NCBI GenBank assembly: GCA_900548675.1
Contig: URLJ01000003.1
Location: 36,311-100,310, forward strand
DNA: 64,000 bases
Source: an uncultured Mollicutes bacterium
Lineage (GTDB): Bacteria > Bacillota_I > Bacilli_A > ML615J-28 > CAG-313
Direction: 5' to 3'
Shown here: piece after piece, positions 17,989 to 27,555 of the stretch
Layout: every line of letters starts with the position of its first letter
Position numbering within the stretch: the first letter of the stretch is position 1
Translations under genes and position numbers: made by a program
Notes under the pieces: model-generated
Database searches by the model: none
What the model was told of the DNA's origin: nothing
Seen by the model: only the letters and a program-made list of their open reading frames with translations

Positions 17989-18651
17989 ATGGGTCAAAAG
18001 GTTAGTCCAGTCGGTCTTCGTATAGGTGTTATCCGTGATTGGGATGCAAAATGGTATGCTCCTAAAACTAAGGTAGCAGACTTATTACATGAAGACTTAA
18101 AAATTCGTGCTTATTTAAATGATTTCTATAAGAGTGCATATGTTGCACACGTTGAAATCAAACGTACTGGTAAACGCATTATCGTAGCATTACATACTGC
18201 TAAACCAGGTGCTGTAATTGGTAAAGAAGGTTCTAAGAAAAATGAAGCTGTTAAATATCTTGAAAAATTAACAGGTAAAAATGTTTTCTTAACTGTTGTA
18301 GAAATTAAAAATCCTGATGTTGATGCAACATTAATCGCTCGCAAAATGGCTGAAGATCTTGAAAATCGTGCGTCTTTCCGCCGTGTTCAAAAAATGGCTA
18401 TTCAAAGAGCATTAAAAGCTGGTGCTAAAGGTATCAAAACTGCAATCAGTGGTCGTCTTGGCGGTGCTGAAATTGCACGTAGCGAAGGTTATATTGAAGG
18501 TAGTGTTCCACTACACACACTTCGCGCTAACATCGATTATGCAACTGCTGAAGCTGCAACAACGTATGGTAAATTAGGTGTTAAAGTATGGATCAATAAA
18601 GGTGAAGTATTAACAGCTAAACAAAATGTTGCTAAGAAGGAGGAACGATAG
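17989..18651 (+). CDS. rpsC: 30S ribosomal protein S3
   Basis: A 220-residue protein at the mRNA entry site. [20 protein letters not shown] marks the N-terminus, the KH domain carries [20 protein letters not shown], and the C-terminal domain has [20 protein letters not shown] and [18 protein letters not shown] is the ribosome binding site. rplP starts two bp after its stop. Confidence 0.98.
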   Translation: MGQKVSPVGLRIGVIRDWDAKWYAPKTKVADLLHEDLKIRAYLNDFYKSAYVAHVEIKRTGKRIIVALHTAKPGAVIGKEGSKKNEAVKYLEKLTGKNVFLTVVEIKNPDVDATLIARKMAEDLENRASFRRVQKMAIQRALKAGAKGIKTAISGRLGGAEIARSEGYIEGSVPLHTLRANIDYATAEAATTYGKLGVKVWINKGEVLTAKQNVAKKEER

Positions 18652-18653
18652 TT

Positions 18654-19070
18654 ATGTTAATGCCTAAAAGAACTAAATATCGTCGCCCTCATCGTGTAAG
18701 TTATGAAGGCAAAGCAAAAGGCGGTAAATATGTAACTTTTGGTGAATTTGGTTTACAATCACTTGAAGGTGCATGGATTACAGATCGCCAAATCGAAGCT
18801 GCTCGTATCGCTATGACTCGTTACATGAAACGTGATGGTCAAGTTTGGATTAAAATATTCCCTCATATCGTTAGAACAAAGAAACCTCTTGAAGTTCGTA
18901 TGGGTTCTGGTAAAGGTGCTCCTGACGGATATGTAGCAGTAGTTAAAAATGGTACAATTATGTTTGAAGTTGGCGGTGTTTCTGAAGAAGTTGCTCGCGA
19001 AGCATTCAGACTTGCTTCTCATAAATTACCTGTAAAAACTAAATTTGTCGCAAGAGAAAGTGGTGAATAA
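18654..19070 (+). CDS. rplP: 50S ribosomal protein L16
   Basis: A 138-residue protein beside the A-site tRNA elbow. Starts [20 protein letters not shown], and carries [20 protein letters not shown] and [19 protein letters not shown]. The first Met is used because AAGGAGG lies inside the end of rpsC at a good distance. Two bp separate it from both neighbours, suggesting tight translational coupling. Confidence 0.98.
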   Translation: MLMPKRTKYRRPHRVSYEGKAKGGKYVTFGEFGLQSLEGAWITDRQIEAARIAMTRYMKRDGQVWIKIFPHIVRTKKPLEVRMGSGKGAPDGYVAVVKNGTIMFEVGGVSEEVAREAFRLASHKLPVKTKFVARESGE

Positions 19071-19072
19071 AA

Positions 19073-19306
19073 ATGGCTGCTAAGAAAGAAAAGAAACAAG
19101 CTGTAAAATTATCTAATGTTAATAAAATTAGAGAATTAGAAACTGCTGATATCGAAAAGAAAATTAATGATTTAAAACAAGAATTATTTAATTTACGCTT
19201 CCAAGCTGCTGTTGGAAAATTAGAAAACACTGCTCAATTACGTAAAGTTAAGAAAGACATTGCACGTGCTTATACAGTATTAACTGAACGTGCTAATGCT
19301 AAATAG
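19073..19306 (+). CDS. rpmC: 50S ribosomal protein L29
   Basis: A 77-residue protein near the tunnel exit. The core [20 protein letters not shown] with [20 protein letters not shown] is diagnostic. It has a Lys-rich N-terminal extension of about 12 residues compared with the usual 66. Start two bp after rplP, with its ribosome binding site in the rplP end (AGTGGTG). Confidence 0.97.
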   Translation: MAAKKEKKQAVKLSNVNKIRELETADIEKKINDLKQELFNLRFQAAVGKLENTAQLRKVKKDIARAYTVLTERANAK

Positions 19307-19317
19307 GAGGAATCAAC

Positions 19318-19578
19318 ATGGAAAGAAATACTCGTAAATCATATATCGGCGTTGTTGTATCAGCCAAAAATGATAAGACTATTACCGTAAAAGTTGAAAC
19401 TCATCGTAGACACCCACTATATAGTAAAAGGGTACAATATTCAAAGAAATATACTGCACATGATGAACAAAACATTGCTAAAGTAGGCGATATCGTTGAA
19501 ATTATGGAAACTCGTCCACTATCTAAAACAAAACACTGCCGCTTAGTAAAAGTAGTTCAAGAAGCAGTAATTATATAA
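19318..19578 (+). CDS. rpsQ: 30S ribosomal protein S17
   Basis: An 86-residue OB-fold primary 16S rRNA-binding protein. [20 protein letters not shown], then [20 protein letters not shown] and [20 protein letters not shown], are classic. TAGGAGG sets the start. Normal length and position between L29 and L14. Confidence 0.98.
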   Translation: MERNTRKSYIGVVVSAKNDKTITVKVETHRRHPLYSKRVQYSKKYTAHDEQNIAKVGDIVEIMETRPLSKTKHCRLVKVVQEAVII

Positions 19579-19592
19579 TTAGGAGGTAAATT

Positions 19593-19961
19593 ATGGTTCA
19601 ACAAGAAACAAGAGTAAATGTTGCAGATAATTCTGGCGCCAAAGAACTTCTAATTATAAAAATCTTAGGCGGTTCAAGACATGTAACTGCAAATATTGGT
19701 GACATTGTTGTATGTACAGTTAAGAGTGCAACAACAAGCGGTCAAGTTAAAAAAGGTGATGTTGTAAAAGCAGTCATCGTTCGTACAAAACACGGTTTAA
19801 GAAGAAGCGATGGATCTTATATTAAATTTGATGATAACGCTGCTGTTATTATTCGTGAAGATAAGACTCCACGTGGAACTCGTATTTTTGGCCCTGTAGC
19901 AAGAGAATTACGTGATAAAGATTTCATGAAAATTGTATCTCTAGCTCCAGAAGTATTATAG
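19593..19961 (+). CDS. rplN: 50S ribosomal protein L14
   Basis: A 122-residue 50S protein at the subunit interface. [20 protein letters not shown] and [20 protein letters not shown] are diagnostic, ending with [25 protein letters not shown] ribosome binding site. First gene of the spc segment; no separate promoter is obvious ahead of it, so it appears to stay in the S10 transcript. Confidence 0.98.
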   Translation: MVQQETRVNVADNSGAKELLIIKILGGSRHVTANIGDIVVCTVKSATTSGQVKKGDVVKAVIVRTKHGLRRSDGSYIKFDDNAAVIIREDKTPRGTRIFGPVARELRDKDFMKIVSLAPEVL

Positions 19962-19971
19962 GAGGTTCACT

Positions 19972-20337
19972 ATGAAGATTAAAAAAGGTGATGTCGTATG
20001 TGTTACAACTGGTAAAGACAAGGCTACTCGCGGTAATTATAAAACTGGTGAAGTGCTAGCTGTTTACCCACATTTAGACAAAGTTGTTGTTAAAGGTATC
20101 AATATTGCTACTAAACACTATCGTCCTTCTAATGCCCGTCCTAACGGTGCAATCGAAAAGAAAGAAGCTCCTATCCATGTTTCAAATGTAGCTTATTTAG
20201 ACCCTGTTAAAAAACAACCAACAAGAATTCGTTATGAATTTGAAAAAGACGCTGATGGCAATTTCAAATTAAATGCTAAAGGCAAAAAAATTAAATATCG
20301 TGTAGCAGTATTATCTGGTACAAGAATTGATAAATAG
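19972..20337 (+). CDS. rplX: 50S ribosomal protein L24
   Basis: A 121-residue assembly-initiator protein with a KOW motif (MKIKKGDVVCVTTGKDKATR, then GEVLAVYPHLDKVVVKGINI). The C-terminal part is a little longer than usual (Bacillus 103), with a Lys-rich insertion FEKDADGNFKLNAKGKKIK. Ten bp after rplN with GGAGG. Confidence 0.97.
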   Translation: MKIKKGDVVCVTTGKDKATRGNYKTGEVLAVYPHLDKVVVKGINIATKHYRPSNARPNGAIEKKEAPIHVSNVAYLDPVKKQPTRIRYEFEKDADGNFKLNAKGKKIKYRVAVLSGTRIDK

Positions 20338-20349
20338 GAGGTGTAACTG

Positions 20350-20898
20350 ATGAATCGTGTATTACAAGCTTATAAAGAAGAAGTTGTTGCAAAATTAACT
20401 GAAAAATTCGGTTACACAACTGTTATGCAAGTACCTAAGATTGACAAGATCGTTGTTAATATGGGTATCGGTGATTCTATCACTAATTCAAAAGTTTTAG
20501 ATGCTGCTGTTGAAGATTTAGCTACTATTACTGGTCAAAAACCATTAATTACAAAAGCAAGAAAATCAATCGCTGTATTCAAACTTCGTGAAGGAATGCA
20601 AATTGGTGCTAAAGTTACTCTAAGAGGCGAAAGAATGTATGAATTCTATGATAAACTAGTTTCAATCGCATTACCTCGCGTTAGAGACTTTAGAGGTGTA
20701 AATCCTAATTCATTTGATGGAAGAGGAAATTACACAATTGGTATTAAAGAACAATTAATTTTCCCTGAAATTAATTATGATAAAGTATTAAAAATTCGTG
20801 GTATGGACATTGTCATTGTTACCACAGCAAAAACTGATGAAGAAGGCCGTGCTTTACTAAGCTTGCTTGGTATGCCTTTTAGAAAGGAAGGTAAATAA
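20350..20898 (+). CDS. rplE: 50S ribosomal protein L5
   Basis: A 182-residue 5S-rRNA-binding protein of the central protuberance. [38 protein letters not shown] and [20 protein letters not shown] are family blocks. AGGAGG is the ribosome binding site. Two bp before rpsN. Confidence 0.98.
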   Translation: MNRVLQAYKEEVVAKLTEKFGYTTVMQVPKIDKIVVNMGIGDSITNSKVLDAAVEDLATITGQKPLITKARKSIAVFKLREGMQIGAKVTLRGERMYEFYDKLVSIALPRVRDFRGVNPNSFDGRGNYTIGIKEQLIFPEINYDKVLKIRGMDIVIVTTAKTDEEGRALLSLLGMPFRKEGK

Positions 20899-20900
20899 TT

Positions 20901-21089
20901 ATGGCTAAAACATCATTAAAAGTTAAATGCGCTCGCAAGAACAATAAGTTTCCTGTTAGAGAATACACTCGCTGTGAACGTTGTGGAAGACCTCATGCAG
21001 TTTATCGTAAATTCAAACTTTGCAGAGTTTGCTTTAGAGAACTAGCATACAAGGGGCAAATCCCAGGTATCACTAAGTCGAGTTGGTAG
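20901..21089 (+). CDS. rpsZ: 30S ribosomal protein S14, zinc-binding type Z
   Basis: The short 62-residue form. Four cysteines sit as C-x2-C (RCERCGRPH) and C-x2-C ([14 protein letters not shown]) to hold one zinc, so this is the zinc-dependent paralogue and not the long C-minus form. The end [11 protein letters not shown] is conserved. Whether a zinc-free copy exists elsewhere cannot be seen in this window. Confidence 0.98.
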   Translation: MAKTSLKVKCARKNNKFPVREYTRCERCGRPHAVYRKFKLCRVCFRELAYKGQIPGITKSSW

Positions 21090-21104
21090 AAGGAGGTCAC
21101 ATTT

Positions 21105-21500
21105 ATGGCAATGACTGATCCAATTGCTGATATGCTTACTAGAATTCGTAATGCTAACCAAATGAAACACCCAACTGTGGATGTTCCAGCATCACGTTTA
21201 AAATTAGAAGTTCTTCGTGTATTAAAAGAAGAAGGCTATATTAGCGATTATGAAAAGAAAGAAGACAACAAACAAGGTGTAATCACTGTTACCCTTAAAT
21301 ATGTTGAAAAAGAAAGAGTAATTAAAGGAATTAAACGTATTTCTAAGCCAGGTCTTAGAGTTTACGCTAAAAAAGAAGAACTACCTAAGGTTCTTAATGG
21401 CTTAGGTGTTGCTATCGTATCTACTCCAGGAGGCGTCATGAGTGATCGTGAAGCTCGTAAGAAAAATCTTGGTGGCGAGATCATAGCATTCGTATGGTAG
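21105..21500 (+). CDS. rpsH: 30S ribosomal protein S8
   Basis: A 131-residue primary 16S rRNA binder. [20 protein letters not shown] opens it and the C-terminal [20 protein letters not shown] is diagnostic. AGGAGG ribosome binding site. In E. coli S8 is the spc-operon repressor; no leader-like structure is evident just upstream of rplN or rplE here. Confidence 0.98.
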   Translation: MAMTDPIADMLTRIRNANQMKHPTVDVPASRLKLEVLRVLKEEGYISDYEKKEDNKQGVITVTLKYVEKERVIKGIKRISKPGLRVYAKKEELPKVLNGLGVAIVSTPGGVMSDREARKKNLGGEIIAFVW

Positions 21501-21510
21501 AGGTGTTATT

Positions 21511-22047
21511 ATGTCACGTATAGGAAATAAACACATTAATTTACCAGAAGGTGTAACTATTAATGTTGAAGGAACAAATGTAACTGTAAAAGGCCCTAAA
21601 GGTACTTTAGCATATACATTTAACCCAGACATTAAAGTCACTGTAGAAAATAACGTTGTAACAATTACTCGTCCATCTGATGATAAAAATCATCGCGCCC
21701 TACATGGAACAACAAGAGCTGTTATCAATAATATGGTTCAAGGTGTACATGCAGGATTTGAAAAAGTATTAGAAATCCAAGGAACAGGTTATCGTGCTCA
21801 ATTACAAGGTAAAACTTTAGTTGTTAATGCTGGTTATTCTCATCCAGTTGAAATGCCAATTCCTGAAGGATTAACTGTTCAAGTAACTTCACCAACAGAA
21901 ATTCACATCTTAGGTTGTGACAAACAATTAGTTGGTCAATTTGCGGCTGACGTTCGTATCATTCGTAAACCTGAACCTTATAAAGGTAAAGGTATCCGTT
22001 ATCGTGGCGAATATGTACGTCGCAAAGAAGGAAAGAAAGCTAAGTAG
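21511..22047 (+). CDS. rplF: 50S ribosomal protein L6
   Basis: A 178-residue two-domain protein near the factor-binding site. [20 protein letters not shown], and the late block [20 protein letters not shown], identify it. Ten bp after rpsH with AGAGGTG as Shine-Dalgarno. Standard length. Confidence 0.98.
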   Translation: MSRIGNKHINLPEGVTINVEGTNVTVKGPKGTLAYTFNPDIKVTVENNVVTITRPSDDKNHRALHGTTRAVINNMVQGVHAGFEKVLEIQGTGYRAQLQGKTLVVNAGYSHPVEMPIPEGLTVQVTSPTEIHILGCDKQLVGQFAADVRIIRKPEPYKGKGIRYRGEYVRRKEGKKAK

Positions 22048-22059
22048 GAAAGGAGAACG

Positions 22060-22071
22060 ATGAAAATATGA
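22060..22071 (+). other. Three-codon mini-ORF ahead of rplR
   Basis: ATG AAA ATA TGA, whose stop overlaps the rplR ATG. The AAGGAGA Shine-Dalgarno is spaced about 5 nt from this ATG but about 13 nt from the rplR start. It may cause termination-reinitiation or just be chance. Confidence 0.3.
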
Positions 22072-22430
22072 TTAATAAAAAGTCAAAAGACGCTGCACGT
22101 CAAAAAAGACATGGTCGCCTAAGAGTTCATCTTTCAGGTACATCTGAAAAACCAAGACTTGCTGTGTATCGTTCTAATAAAAACATTTCTGCTCAAATTA
22201 TTGATGATGAAAAACAAGTAACATTGGTTTCTGCATCAACAATTGAACATGGCAACAAAGTTGCTGTTGGATCAAATATTGAAGCCGCTAAACTAGTTGG
22301 TGCTGCTATAGCAAAACGTGCTCTTGAAAAAGGTATTACAACGGTTGTATTCGACCGTGGTGGATATCTATATCACGGACGTGTTAAAGCATTAGCAGAC
22401 GCTGCTCGTGAAGCAGGATTAAAATTCTAA
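22068..22430 (+). CDS. rplR: 50S ribosomal protein L18
   Basis: A 120-residue 5S rRNA-binding protein. [39 protein letters not shown] and [20 protein letters not shown] are family blocks. The Shine-Dalgarno is unusually distant, with a three-codon mini-ORF in between. Otherwise ordinary, in the normal place between L6 and S5. Confidence 0.98.
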   Translation: MINKKSKDAARQKRHGRLRVHLSGTSEKPRLAVYRSNKNISAQIIDDEKQVTLVSASTIEHGNKVAVGSNIEAAKLVGAAIAKRALEKGITTVVFDRGGYLYHGRVKALADAAREAGLKF

Positions 22431-22443
22431 GGAGGTGCCACTT

Positions 22444-22956
22444 ATGCGTAAAGAAAAACCAATCAAAGAAGTTGAAGAAAAAGAATTTGATGAGCGCGTC
22501 GTGGTTATCAACCGTGTTACTAAAGTTGTTAAAGGTGGACGTCGTTTCCGCTTTGCAGCATTAGTAGTAGTAGGCGATTATAAAGGTCGCGTAGGATTCG
22601 GCACTGGTAAAGCTCAAGAAGTTCCAGAAGCAATCAAAAAAGCAGTTGAAGATGCTAAAAAGAATTTAATAACTGTTCCAATTGTTAACACAACTATTCC
22701 ACACATCGTTACTGGTGTTGCTGGTGCTGGTCAAGTATTCTTAAAACCTGCACCTGCTGGTACTGGTATCATCGCTGGTGGTCCGGTTCGTAACGTTGTA
22801 GAATTAGCTGGTATTCAAGATATATTCTCAAAATCACAAGGTTCAGCAACTCCAATAAATATTGTTCGTGCAACTTTTGAAGGGCTCAAGAGTTTACGTA
22901 CAGCTGAACAAGTAGCTGCACTTCGTGGTAAAGAAGTATCAGAGATAAAGGGGTAA
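22444..22956 (+). CDS. rpsE: 30S ribosomal protein S5
   Basis: A 170-residue protein involved in decoding fidelity and mRNA unwinding. [40 protein letters not shown] and [20 protein letters not shown] are diagnostic. The ATG at 22444 is chosen because AAGGAGGTG is 7 nt upstream; an in-frame GTG at 22435 lies inside that site. Confidence 0.98.
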   Translation: MRKEKPIKEVEEKEFDERVVVINRVTKVVKGGRRFRFAALVVVGDYKGRVGFGTGKAQEVPEAIKKAVEDAKKNLITVPIVNTTIPHIVTGVAGAGQVFLKPAPAGTGIIAGGPVRNVVELAGIQDIFSKSQGSATPINIVRATFEGLKSLRTAEQVAALRGKEVSEIKG

Positions 22957-22962
22957 TAGACT

Positions 22963-23166
22963 ATGCCAAGAGCTAAAAAACAAGAAGCAAAAATGCTAAA
23001 AATTAAGTTAGTTAAAAGCCCTATAACTTATGCTAAAAATCAAAGAGACACTTTAAAAGCATTAGGTTTAACTAAAATGCAAAAGGAAGTTATCAAACCT
23101 GATAATGAACCAATTCGCGGTATGGTTAAAACTGTAGCACACTTAGTAAGTGTTGAAGAAGCTTAG
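22963..23166 (+). CDS. rpmD: 50S ribosomal protein L30
   Basis: A 67-residue protein, a little longer than the usual 59 because of a Lys-rich N-terminus ([20 protein letters not shown]). The core [20 protein letters not shown] is typical. AAAGGGG serves as ribosome binding site. Between S5 and L15 as expected. Confidence 0.96.
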   Translation: MPRAKKQEAKMLKIKLVKSPITYAKNQRDTLKALGLTKMQKEVIKPDNEPIRGMVKTVAHLVSVEEA

Positions 23167-23175
23167 GAGGTCACA

Positions 23176-23616
23176 ATGAAACTTTATGAACTAAAACCCG
23201 TTGAAGGTGCTAGACACTACAAAAAACGCGTAGGACGCGGTAGTGGTAGTGGTATGGGTAAAACTTCAACACGTGGATCTAAAGGTCAAAATTCTCGTAG
23301 CGGTGGCGGTGTTCGCCCTGCATTCGAAGGTGGACAAACACCATTATTTAAACGTTTACCTAAACGTGGTTTCACAAACATCAATCGTATCGATTATGCT
23401 TGTGTAAACGTTGAAGACTTAAACTGCTTTGAAGCAAATACAGTCGTAGATGTTGAATTATTAAAAGCCCAAGGCTTAATTAAAAAAGAATTCAAGGGAG
23501 TGAAAGTATTAGGCAATGGAGAATTAAAAGTTGCTTTAACTGTTAAAGCAAAGAAATTCTCTAAAACAGCGAGTGAAAAAATCAGCGCAGCTGGTGGAAC
23601 AATCGAGGTGCTTTAA
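23176..23616 (+). CDS. rplO: 50S ribosomal protein L15
   Basis: A 146-residue late-assembly protein with the Gly-rich N-terminal tail [20 protein letters not shown] and [20 protein letters not shown]. The C-terminal [20 protein letters not shown] is typical. AGGAGGTC ribosome binding site. secY begins one base after its stop. Confidence 0.98.
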   Translation: MKLYELKPVEGARHYKKRVGRGSGSGMGKTSTRGSKGQNSRSGGGVRPAFEGGQTPLFKRLPKRGFTNINRIDYACVNVEDLNCFEANTVVDVELLKAQGLIKKEFKGVKVLGNGELKVALTVKAKKFSKTASEKISAAGGTIEVL

Positions 23617-23617
23617 T

Positions 23618-24910
23618 ATGAAGAAATTCTTTTCTAAGAACAAAAAGTTAATACTTATGATTTTATTCACAGCGTTAGGTTTACTAATCTGGCGTTTTGG
23701 AACAAAGATAAAAGTTCCTCTATTTAGCCTTAATTATGATGGCTCATCTAGTACCGCTAATCAAGGTATGTTTGGTTTCTTAGATATATTTACTGGTGGA
23801 GCTTTATCACAATTTTCAATTCTTGCATTAGGTATTAGCCCATACATCACTTCTTCAATTGTTGTCCAATTGTTACAAATGGACATCATTCCTCAATTTA
23901 AAGAATGGGCTGATGAAGGTGAAACAGGAAGAGCAAAACTAAATCAATGGACTAGATACATTGCTTTATTGCTTGCCTTTGTTCAATCATTAGCACTTAT
24001 TATAGGTATAAAAAATAACTACAGCAACTTATATTTTGATGAAACTTTAGGTAACTTAAATGCATTTGCATATGTTTATATGGCAATCGTAATGACTGCT
24101 GGATCAGCATTTACAATTTGGCTTGCTGACCAAATCACAATGCATGGTGTAGGTAATGGATCTTCAATGCTTATCGCTGGTGGTATCATTGCATCATTCC
24201 CACAAATGTTTGTTGATTTATATAAAGAATATTTCGTTAATGCTGAAGCTACTTTAGGTAATACTGTAAAATTTATTATCGTAATAGCATTATTCATATT
24301 AATTATATTTGCAGTTGTATTTATGGAAGGATTACAAAGAAAGATTCCAATTCAATTTGCTAATCGTCCAAGCGCTGCTGCTATTCGTGGTAAACAAAAT
24401 TCTGATTTCCCAATTAAAATTAATTCGGCATCAGTAATACCAGTAATCTTTGCATCAACATTATTAAGTATCCCTCTAACAATTGTTAATTTTACAAAGG
24501 ATCCAAGTGCTTGGTGGGAAAGAATCTTTAGTTATAAAGAACCTATCGGATTCGCTTTATATATTATTTTAATCTTTATATTCTCATTCTTCTACTCATT
24601 CTTACAAATTAATCCAGATAAAGTAGCAGAAAATTTAAAGAAACAAAACTCATATATTCCAGGTGTTAAACCAGGTGAAGATACTGCAGTTTATCTTTCA
24701 AAAGTTTTATTTAAAGTAACTTTATTAGGCGCAACTTACTTAGCAATTCTTGCCTCATTACCAATGATTGTTACATCTATATTTGGTATCACTTCAACGA
24801 GTGTTACAATCGGTGGAACAAGTTTAATGATCGTTGTAGGTGTTGCTATTGAAACTGCAAAACAAATAAAGACTCAAAATGAACCTCAAGAATACAAAGG
24901 TTTACTATAG
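23618..24910 (+). CDS. secY: Protein translocase subunit SecY
   Basis: The channel-forming subunit of the Sec translocon, 430 residues with ten hydrophobic segments. LSQFSILALGISPYITSSIV contains the family stretch of helix 2, and helix 5 holds TMHGVGNGSSMLIAGGIIAS. QRKIPIQFANRPS is the conserved cytosolic loop. Start at 23618 is set by GAGGTG in the end of rplO. Position after L15 and before adk is standard. It serves the lipoproteins and surface proteins found elsewhere in the window. Confidence 0.97.
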   Translation: MKKFFSKNKKLILMILFTALGLLIWRFGTKIKVPLFSLNYDGSSSTANQGMFGFLDIFTGGALSQFSILALGISPYITSSIVVQLLQMDIIPQFKEWADEGETGRAKLNQWTRYIALLLAFVQSLALIIGIKNNYSNLYFDETLGNLNAFAYVYMAIVMTAGSAFTIWLADQITMHGVGNGSSMLIAGGIIASFPQMFVDLYKEYFVNAEATLGNTVKFIIVIALFILIIFAVVFMEGLQRKIPIQFANRPSAAAIRGKQNSDFPIKINSASVIPVIFASTLLSIPLTIVNFTKDPSAWWERIFSYKEPIGFALYIILIFIFSFFYSFLQINPDKVAENLKKQNSYIPGVKPGEDTAVYLSKVLFKVTLLGATYLAILASLPMIVTSIFGITSTSVTIGGTSLMIVVGVAIETAKQIKTQNEPQEYKGLL

Positions 24911-24922
24911 AAAGGTGATATA

Positions 24923-25570
24923 ATGCACTGCATAATTATGGGTGCTCCGGGAGCTGGAAAGGGGACATATGCCGATGGTATTGTTGACCATTATGGCATT
25001 CCCCACATCTCTACGGGAGACATTTTCAGAGATGCTATGCGCAAAGAAACCCCTATGGGTTTAATTGCAAAAAGTTACATTGATAAAGGTCATTTAGTAC
25101 CTGATGAAATTACTAATAGTATTGTTGCAGAACGTTTAAAGGAAGATGATTGTGTTAATGGTTTCCTTTTAGATGGTTATCCACGCAACATTAATCAAGC
25201 GATTGCGCTTGATAAAACTCTCAAAGAAATGGCTAAAGAGCTTGATGTAGTTATTAATCTTGATGTTGATGATAATGTAATAATTAATAGAATCGTCAAT
25301 CGTCGCATATGTCCTTCATGTGGTAGATCTTATAATCTATTGACATTAAAGCCAAAAAAAGATGGCCATTGCGATAATTGCGATGTAGAATTATATCAAC
25401 GTAAAGATGATAATGAAGAGACAATTAAAAGTCGTTTAGAAGTTTATAATACGCAAACAAAACCACTTATTGAGTATTATAATAAACAAAATAATTTATT
25501 GAACGTGAACGGAGAGGGCGAGGCTAAAGAAGTAACACGTAGAATTTTGGAGGCTTTAGATAAAAGATGA
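24923..25570 (+). CDS. adk: Adenylate kinase, zinc-LID type
   Basis: Converts AMP and ATP to two ADP. The 215 residues hold the P-loop GAPGAGKGTYADGIV, the AMP-site STGDIFRDAMRKETPMG, and GFLLDGYPRN. The long LID carries C-P-S-C and C-D-N-C, a four-Cys zinc site common in Gram-positive adenylate kinases. The stop TGA overlaps the map start (ATGA). Confidence 0.98.
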   Translation: MHCIIMGAPGAGKGTYADGIVDHYGIPHISTGDIFRDAMRKETPMGLIAKSYIDKGHLVPDEITNSIVAERLKEDDCVNGFLLDGYPRNINQAIALDKTLKEMAKELDVVINLDVDDNVIINRIVNRRICPSCGRSYNLLTLKPKKDGHCDNCDVELYQRKDDNEETIKSRLEVYNTQTKPLIEYYNKQNNLLNVNGEGEAKEVTRRILEALDKR

Positions 25571-26337
25571 TTACCCTTAAATCCCCAAGAGAATTAGAAT
25601 TAATGCGTGAAGCTGGCAACATTGTTGCTCTTGCTCATAAAGCTGTTGAAGAAAATATTCGTGTTGGTATATCAACATATGAATTAGATAAAATAGCATA
25701 TGATGTAATTACAAAACATGGAGCTACTCCATCTTTTCTAAATTACAATGGCTATCCTGCATCTATTTGCGCTTCAATTAATGAAGTAGTTGTTCATGGT
25801 ATTCCAAAAAAACATACTTTATTAAAAGATGGTGATATTGTTTCCGTTGATATTGGAGCTTGTTATAAAGGATATCACGGAGATTGTGCAAAAACATATT
25901 TAGTAGGACACGTATCAGAAGAGAAAAAACAACTAGTTGAAGTAACTAAAATGTCTCTTCTTGCAGGACTTAAATTTGCTCGTCCCAATAATCATTTATC
26001 AGATATTTCTCATGCGATTGAAGAATATGCAAAACAATATGGTTATGGTGTTGTAAAAGATTATACTGGTCATGGCGTAGGTCATTTCCTTCATGAAGAT
26101 CCAGCAATTCCAAATTATGGTGAAGCTGGTCATGGTGTAGTATTACGTAAAGGTATGACATTAGCTATAGAGCCAATGATTACTTTAGGTACCGACAAGG
26201 TAAAAGTATTAAAAGATGGTTGGACTGCTGTTACTAAAGATGGTAAAGCAAGTTCTCATCATGAACATTCAATCGTAATAACTGATGATGGTTATGAGAT
26301 ATTAACAAAAATTAAAGGAGAAGAAATAGATGTCTAA
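25567..26337 (+). CDS. map: Methionine aminopeptidase, type I
   Basis: Removes N-terminal Met from nascent proteins. The 256 residues show the di-metal ligands in [19 protein letters not shown] (two Asp), the His in [12 protein letters not shown], and Glu in LAIEPM and HHEHSIV. It lacks the N-terminal SH3-binding extension, as expected for bacteria. Four bases overlap adk and eight overlap infA, so translation is coupled. Confidence 0.98.
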   Translation: MITLKSPRELELMREAGNIVALAHKAVEENIRVGISTYELDKIAYDVITKHGATPSFLNYNGYPASICASINEVVVHGIPKKHTLLKDGDIVSVDIGACYKGYHGDCAKTYLVGHVSEEKKQLVEVTKMSLLAGLKFARPNNHLSDISHAIEEYAKQYGYGVVKDYTGHGVGHFLHEDPAIPNYGEAGHGVVLRKGMTLAIEPMITLGTDKVKVLKDGWTAVTKDGKASSHHEHSIVITDDGYEILTKIKGEEIDV

Positions 26338-26548
26338 AGATGATGTTTTTGAAGTTGAAGGAACAGTAGAAGAAGTGTTACCTAATACCGTTTTTAAAGT
26401 AAAACTCCAAAATGGTCACTTAATTACAGCCCACGTTTCTGGTAAAATCCGCATGCACACAATCCGCATTTTACCAGGTGATAGAGTTACTGTTGAAATA
26501 TCACCATACGATATAACACGTGGACGCATTACTTATCGTCATAAGTAA
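26330..26548 (+). CDS. infA: Translation initiation factor IF-1
   Basis: A 72-residue OB-fold protein that blocks the A site during initiation. [40 protein letters not shown] and [15 protein letters not shown] are nearly invariant. It overlaps the end of map by 8 bp; the ribosome binding site AAAGGAGAAG lies in map. Confidence 0.98.
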   Translation: MSKDDVFEVEGTVEEVLPNTVFKVKLQNGHLITAHVSGKIRMHTIRILPGDRVTVEISPYDITRGRITYRHK

Positions 26549-26594
26549 AACATTATAAAAATTTATTAATAACGAATAAAATAGGAGGTTCAAA

Positions 26595-26711
26595 ATGAAG
26601 GTTAGACCATCGGTAAAACCCATTTGTGATAAATGTAAAGTTATTAAAAGAAAAGGGCGTGTTATGGTAATTTGCTCTGCATATCCAAAACACAAACAAA
26701 GACAAGGCTAA
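26595..26711 (+). CDS. rpmJ: 50S ribosomal protein L36
   Basis: A 38-residue zinc-ribbon protein too short for most ORF cut-offs. It begins [20 protein letters not shown] and ends [10 protein letters not shown]; Cys11, Cys14, Cys27 and His33 are the zinc ligands, so it is the C-plus form. AGGAGG is 6 nt ahead. Lies between infA and rpsM as in most Firmicutes. Confidence 0.97.
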   Translation: MKVRPSVKPICDKCKVIKRKGRVMVICSAYPKHKQRQG

Positions 26712-26728
26712 GAGAGGTGTAAAAAATT

Positions 26729-27094
26729 ATGGCACGTATATCTGGTGTAGATATCCCTCGTGATAAACGCGTGGTAATATCTCTAACTTACGTTTATGGT
26801 ATTGGAAAACCAACATCACAAGAAATACTAAAAGCTGCAGGTATCGATGAAAATAAAAGAGTAAAAGATTTAACTGAAGCTGAATTAACACTAATAAGAC
26901 AAGAAGTAGCTAAACATCAAGTTGAAGGTGACTTACGTCGTGAAACTGCTATGAACATTAAACGTTTAATGGAAATAGGTTCATATCGTGGTTTACGTCA
27001 TCGTCGTGGCTTACCTGTTCGTGGACAAAGAACAAGAACAAATGCCCGCACACGTAAAGGCCCAGCTAAGACTGTAGCTAATAAGAAGAAATAA
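26729..27094 (+). CDS. rpsM: 30S ribosomal protein S13
   Basis: A 121-residue head protein contacting the P-site tRNA and L5. [20 protein letters not shown] and the C-terminal [20 protein letters not shown] with TNARTRKGP are diagnostic. GAGAGGTG is the ribosome binding site. First of the alpha segment. Confidence 0.98.
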   Translation: MARISGVDIPRDKRVVISLTYVYGIGKPTSQEILKAAGIDENKRVKDLTEAELTLIRQEVAKHQVEGDLRRETAMNIKRLMEIGSYRGLRHRRGLPVRGQRTRTNARTRKGPAKTVANKKK

Positions 27095-27107
27095 GGAGGC
27101 GTAGGAC

Positions 27108-27494
27108 ATGGCTAAGAAAGTAGTTCGCAAACGTCGTATTAAAAAGAATATACCACTTGGTGTGGCTCATATTCATTCAACATTCAATAATACAATTATT
27201 ACAATTACTGACCCTGTTGGTAATGTAGTTGCATGGAGCAGCGCTGGTGCAGTAGGATTTAAAGGTAGTAAAAAATCTACTCCATTCGCAGCTCAAATGG
27301 CTTCAGAAGCATGTGCTAAAGCCGCAATGGACAATGGAATGCAAAAAGTTGAAGTAACAGTAAAGGGACCAGGTCCTGGTCGTGAAGCTGCTATCCGTTC
27401 TTTACAAGTTGCAGGTTTAAATATTACATCTATTCAAGATGTTACTCCTGTTCCACATAACGGATGCCGTCCTCCAAAGAGACCTCGTGGCTAA
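27108..27494 (+). CDS. rpsK: 30S ribosomal protein S11
   Basis: A 128-residue platform protein. [40 protein letters not shown] and the end [18 protein letters not shown] are invariant family blocks. AAGGAGG sets the start. A 61-bp gap to rpoA follows, in which I see no clear promoter or terminator. Confidence 0.98.
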   Translation: MAKKVVRKRRIKKNIPLGVAHIHSTFNNTIITITDPVGNVVAWSSAGAVGFKGSKKSTPFAAQMASEACAKAAMDNGMQKVEVTVKGPGPGREAAIRSLQVAGLNITSIQDVTPVPHNGCRPPKRPRG

Positions 27495-27555
27495 TAAATA
27501 ATATAAACAAAACATTATTATAAAAAAACCATATTTTATCTCAAGGAGGATATAA

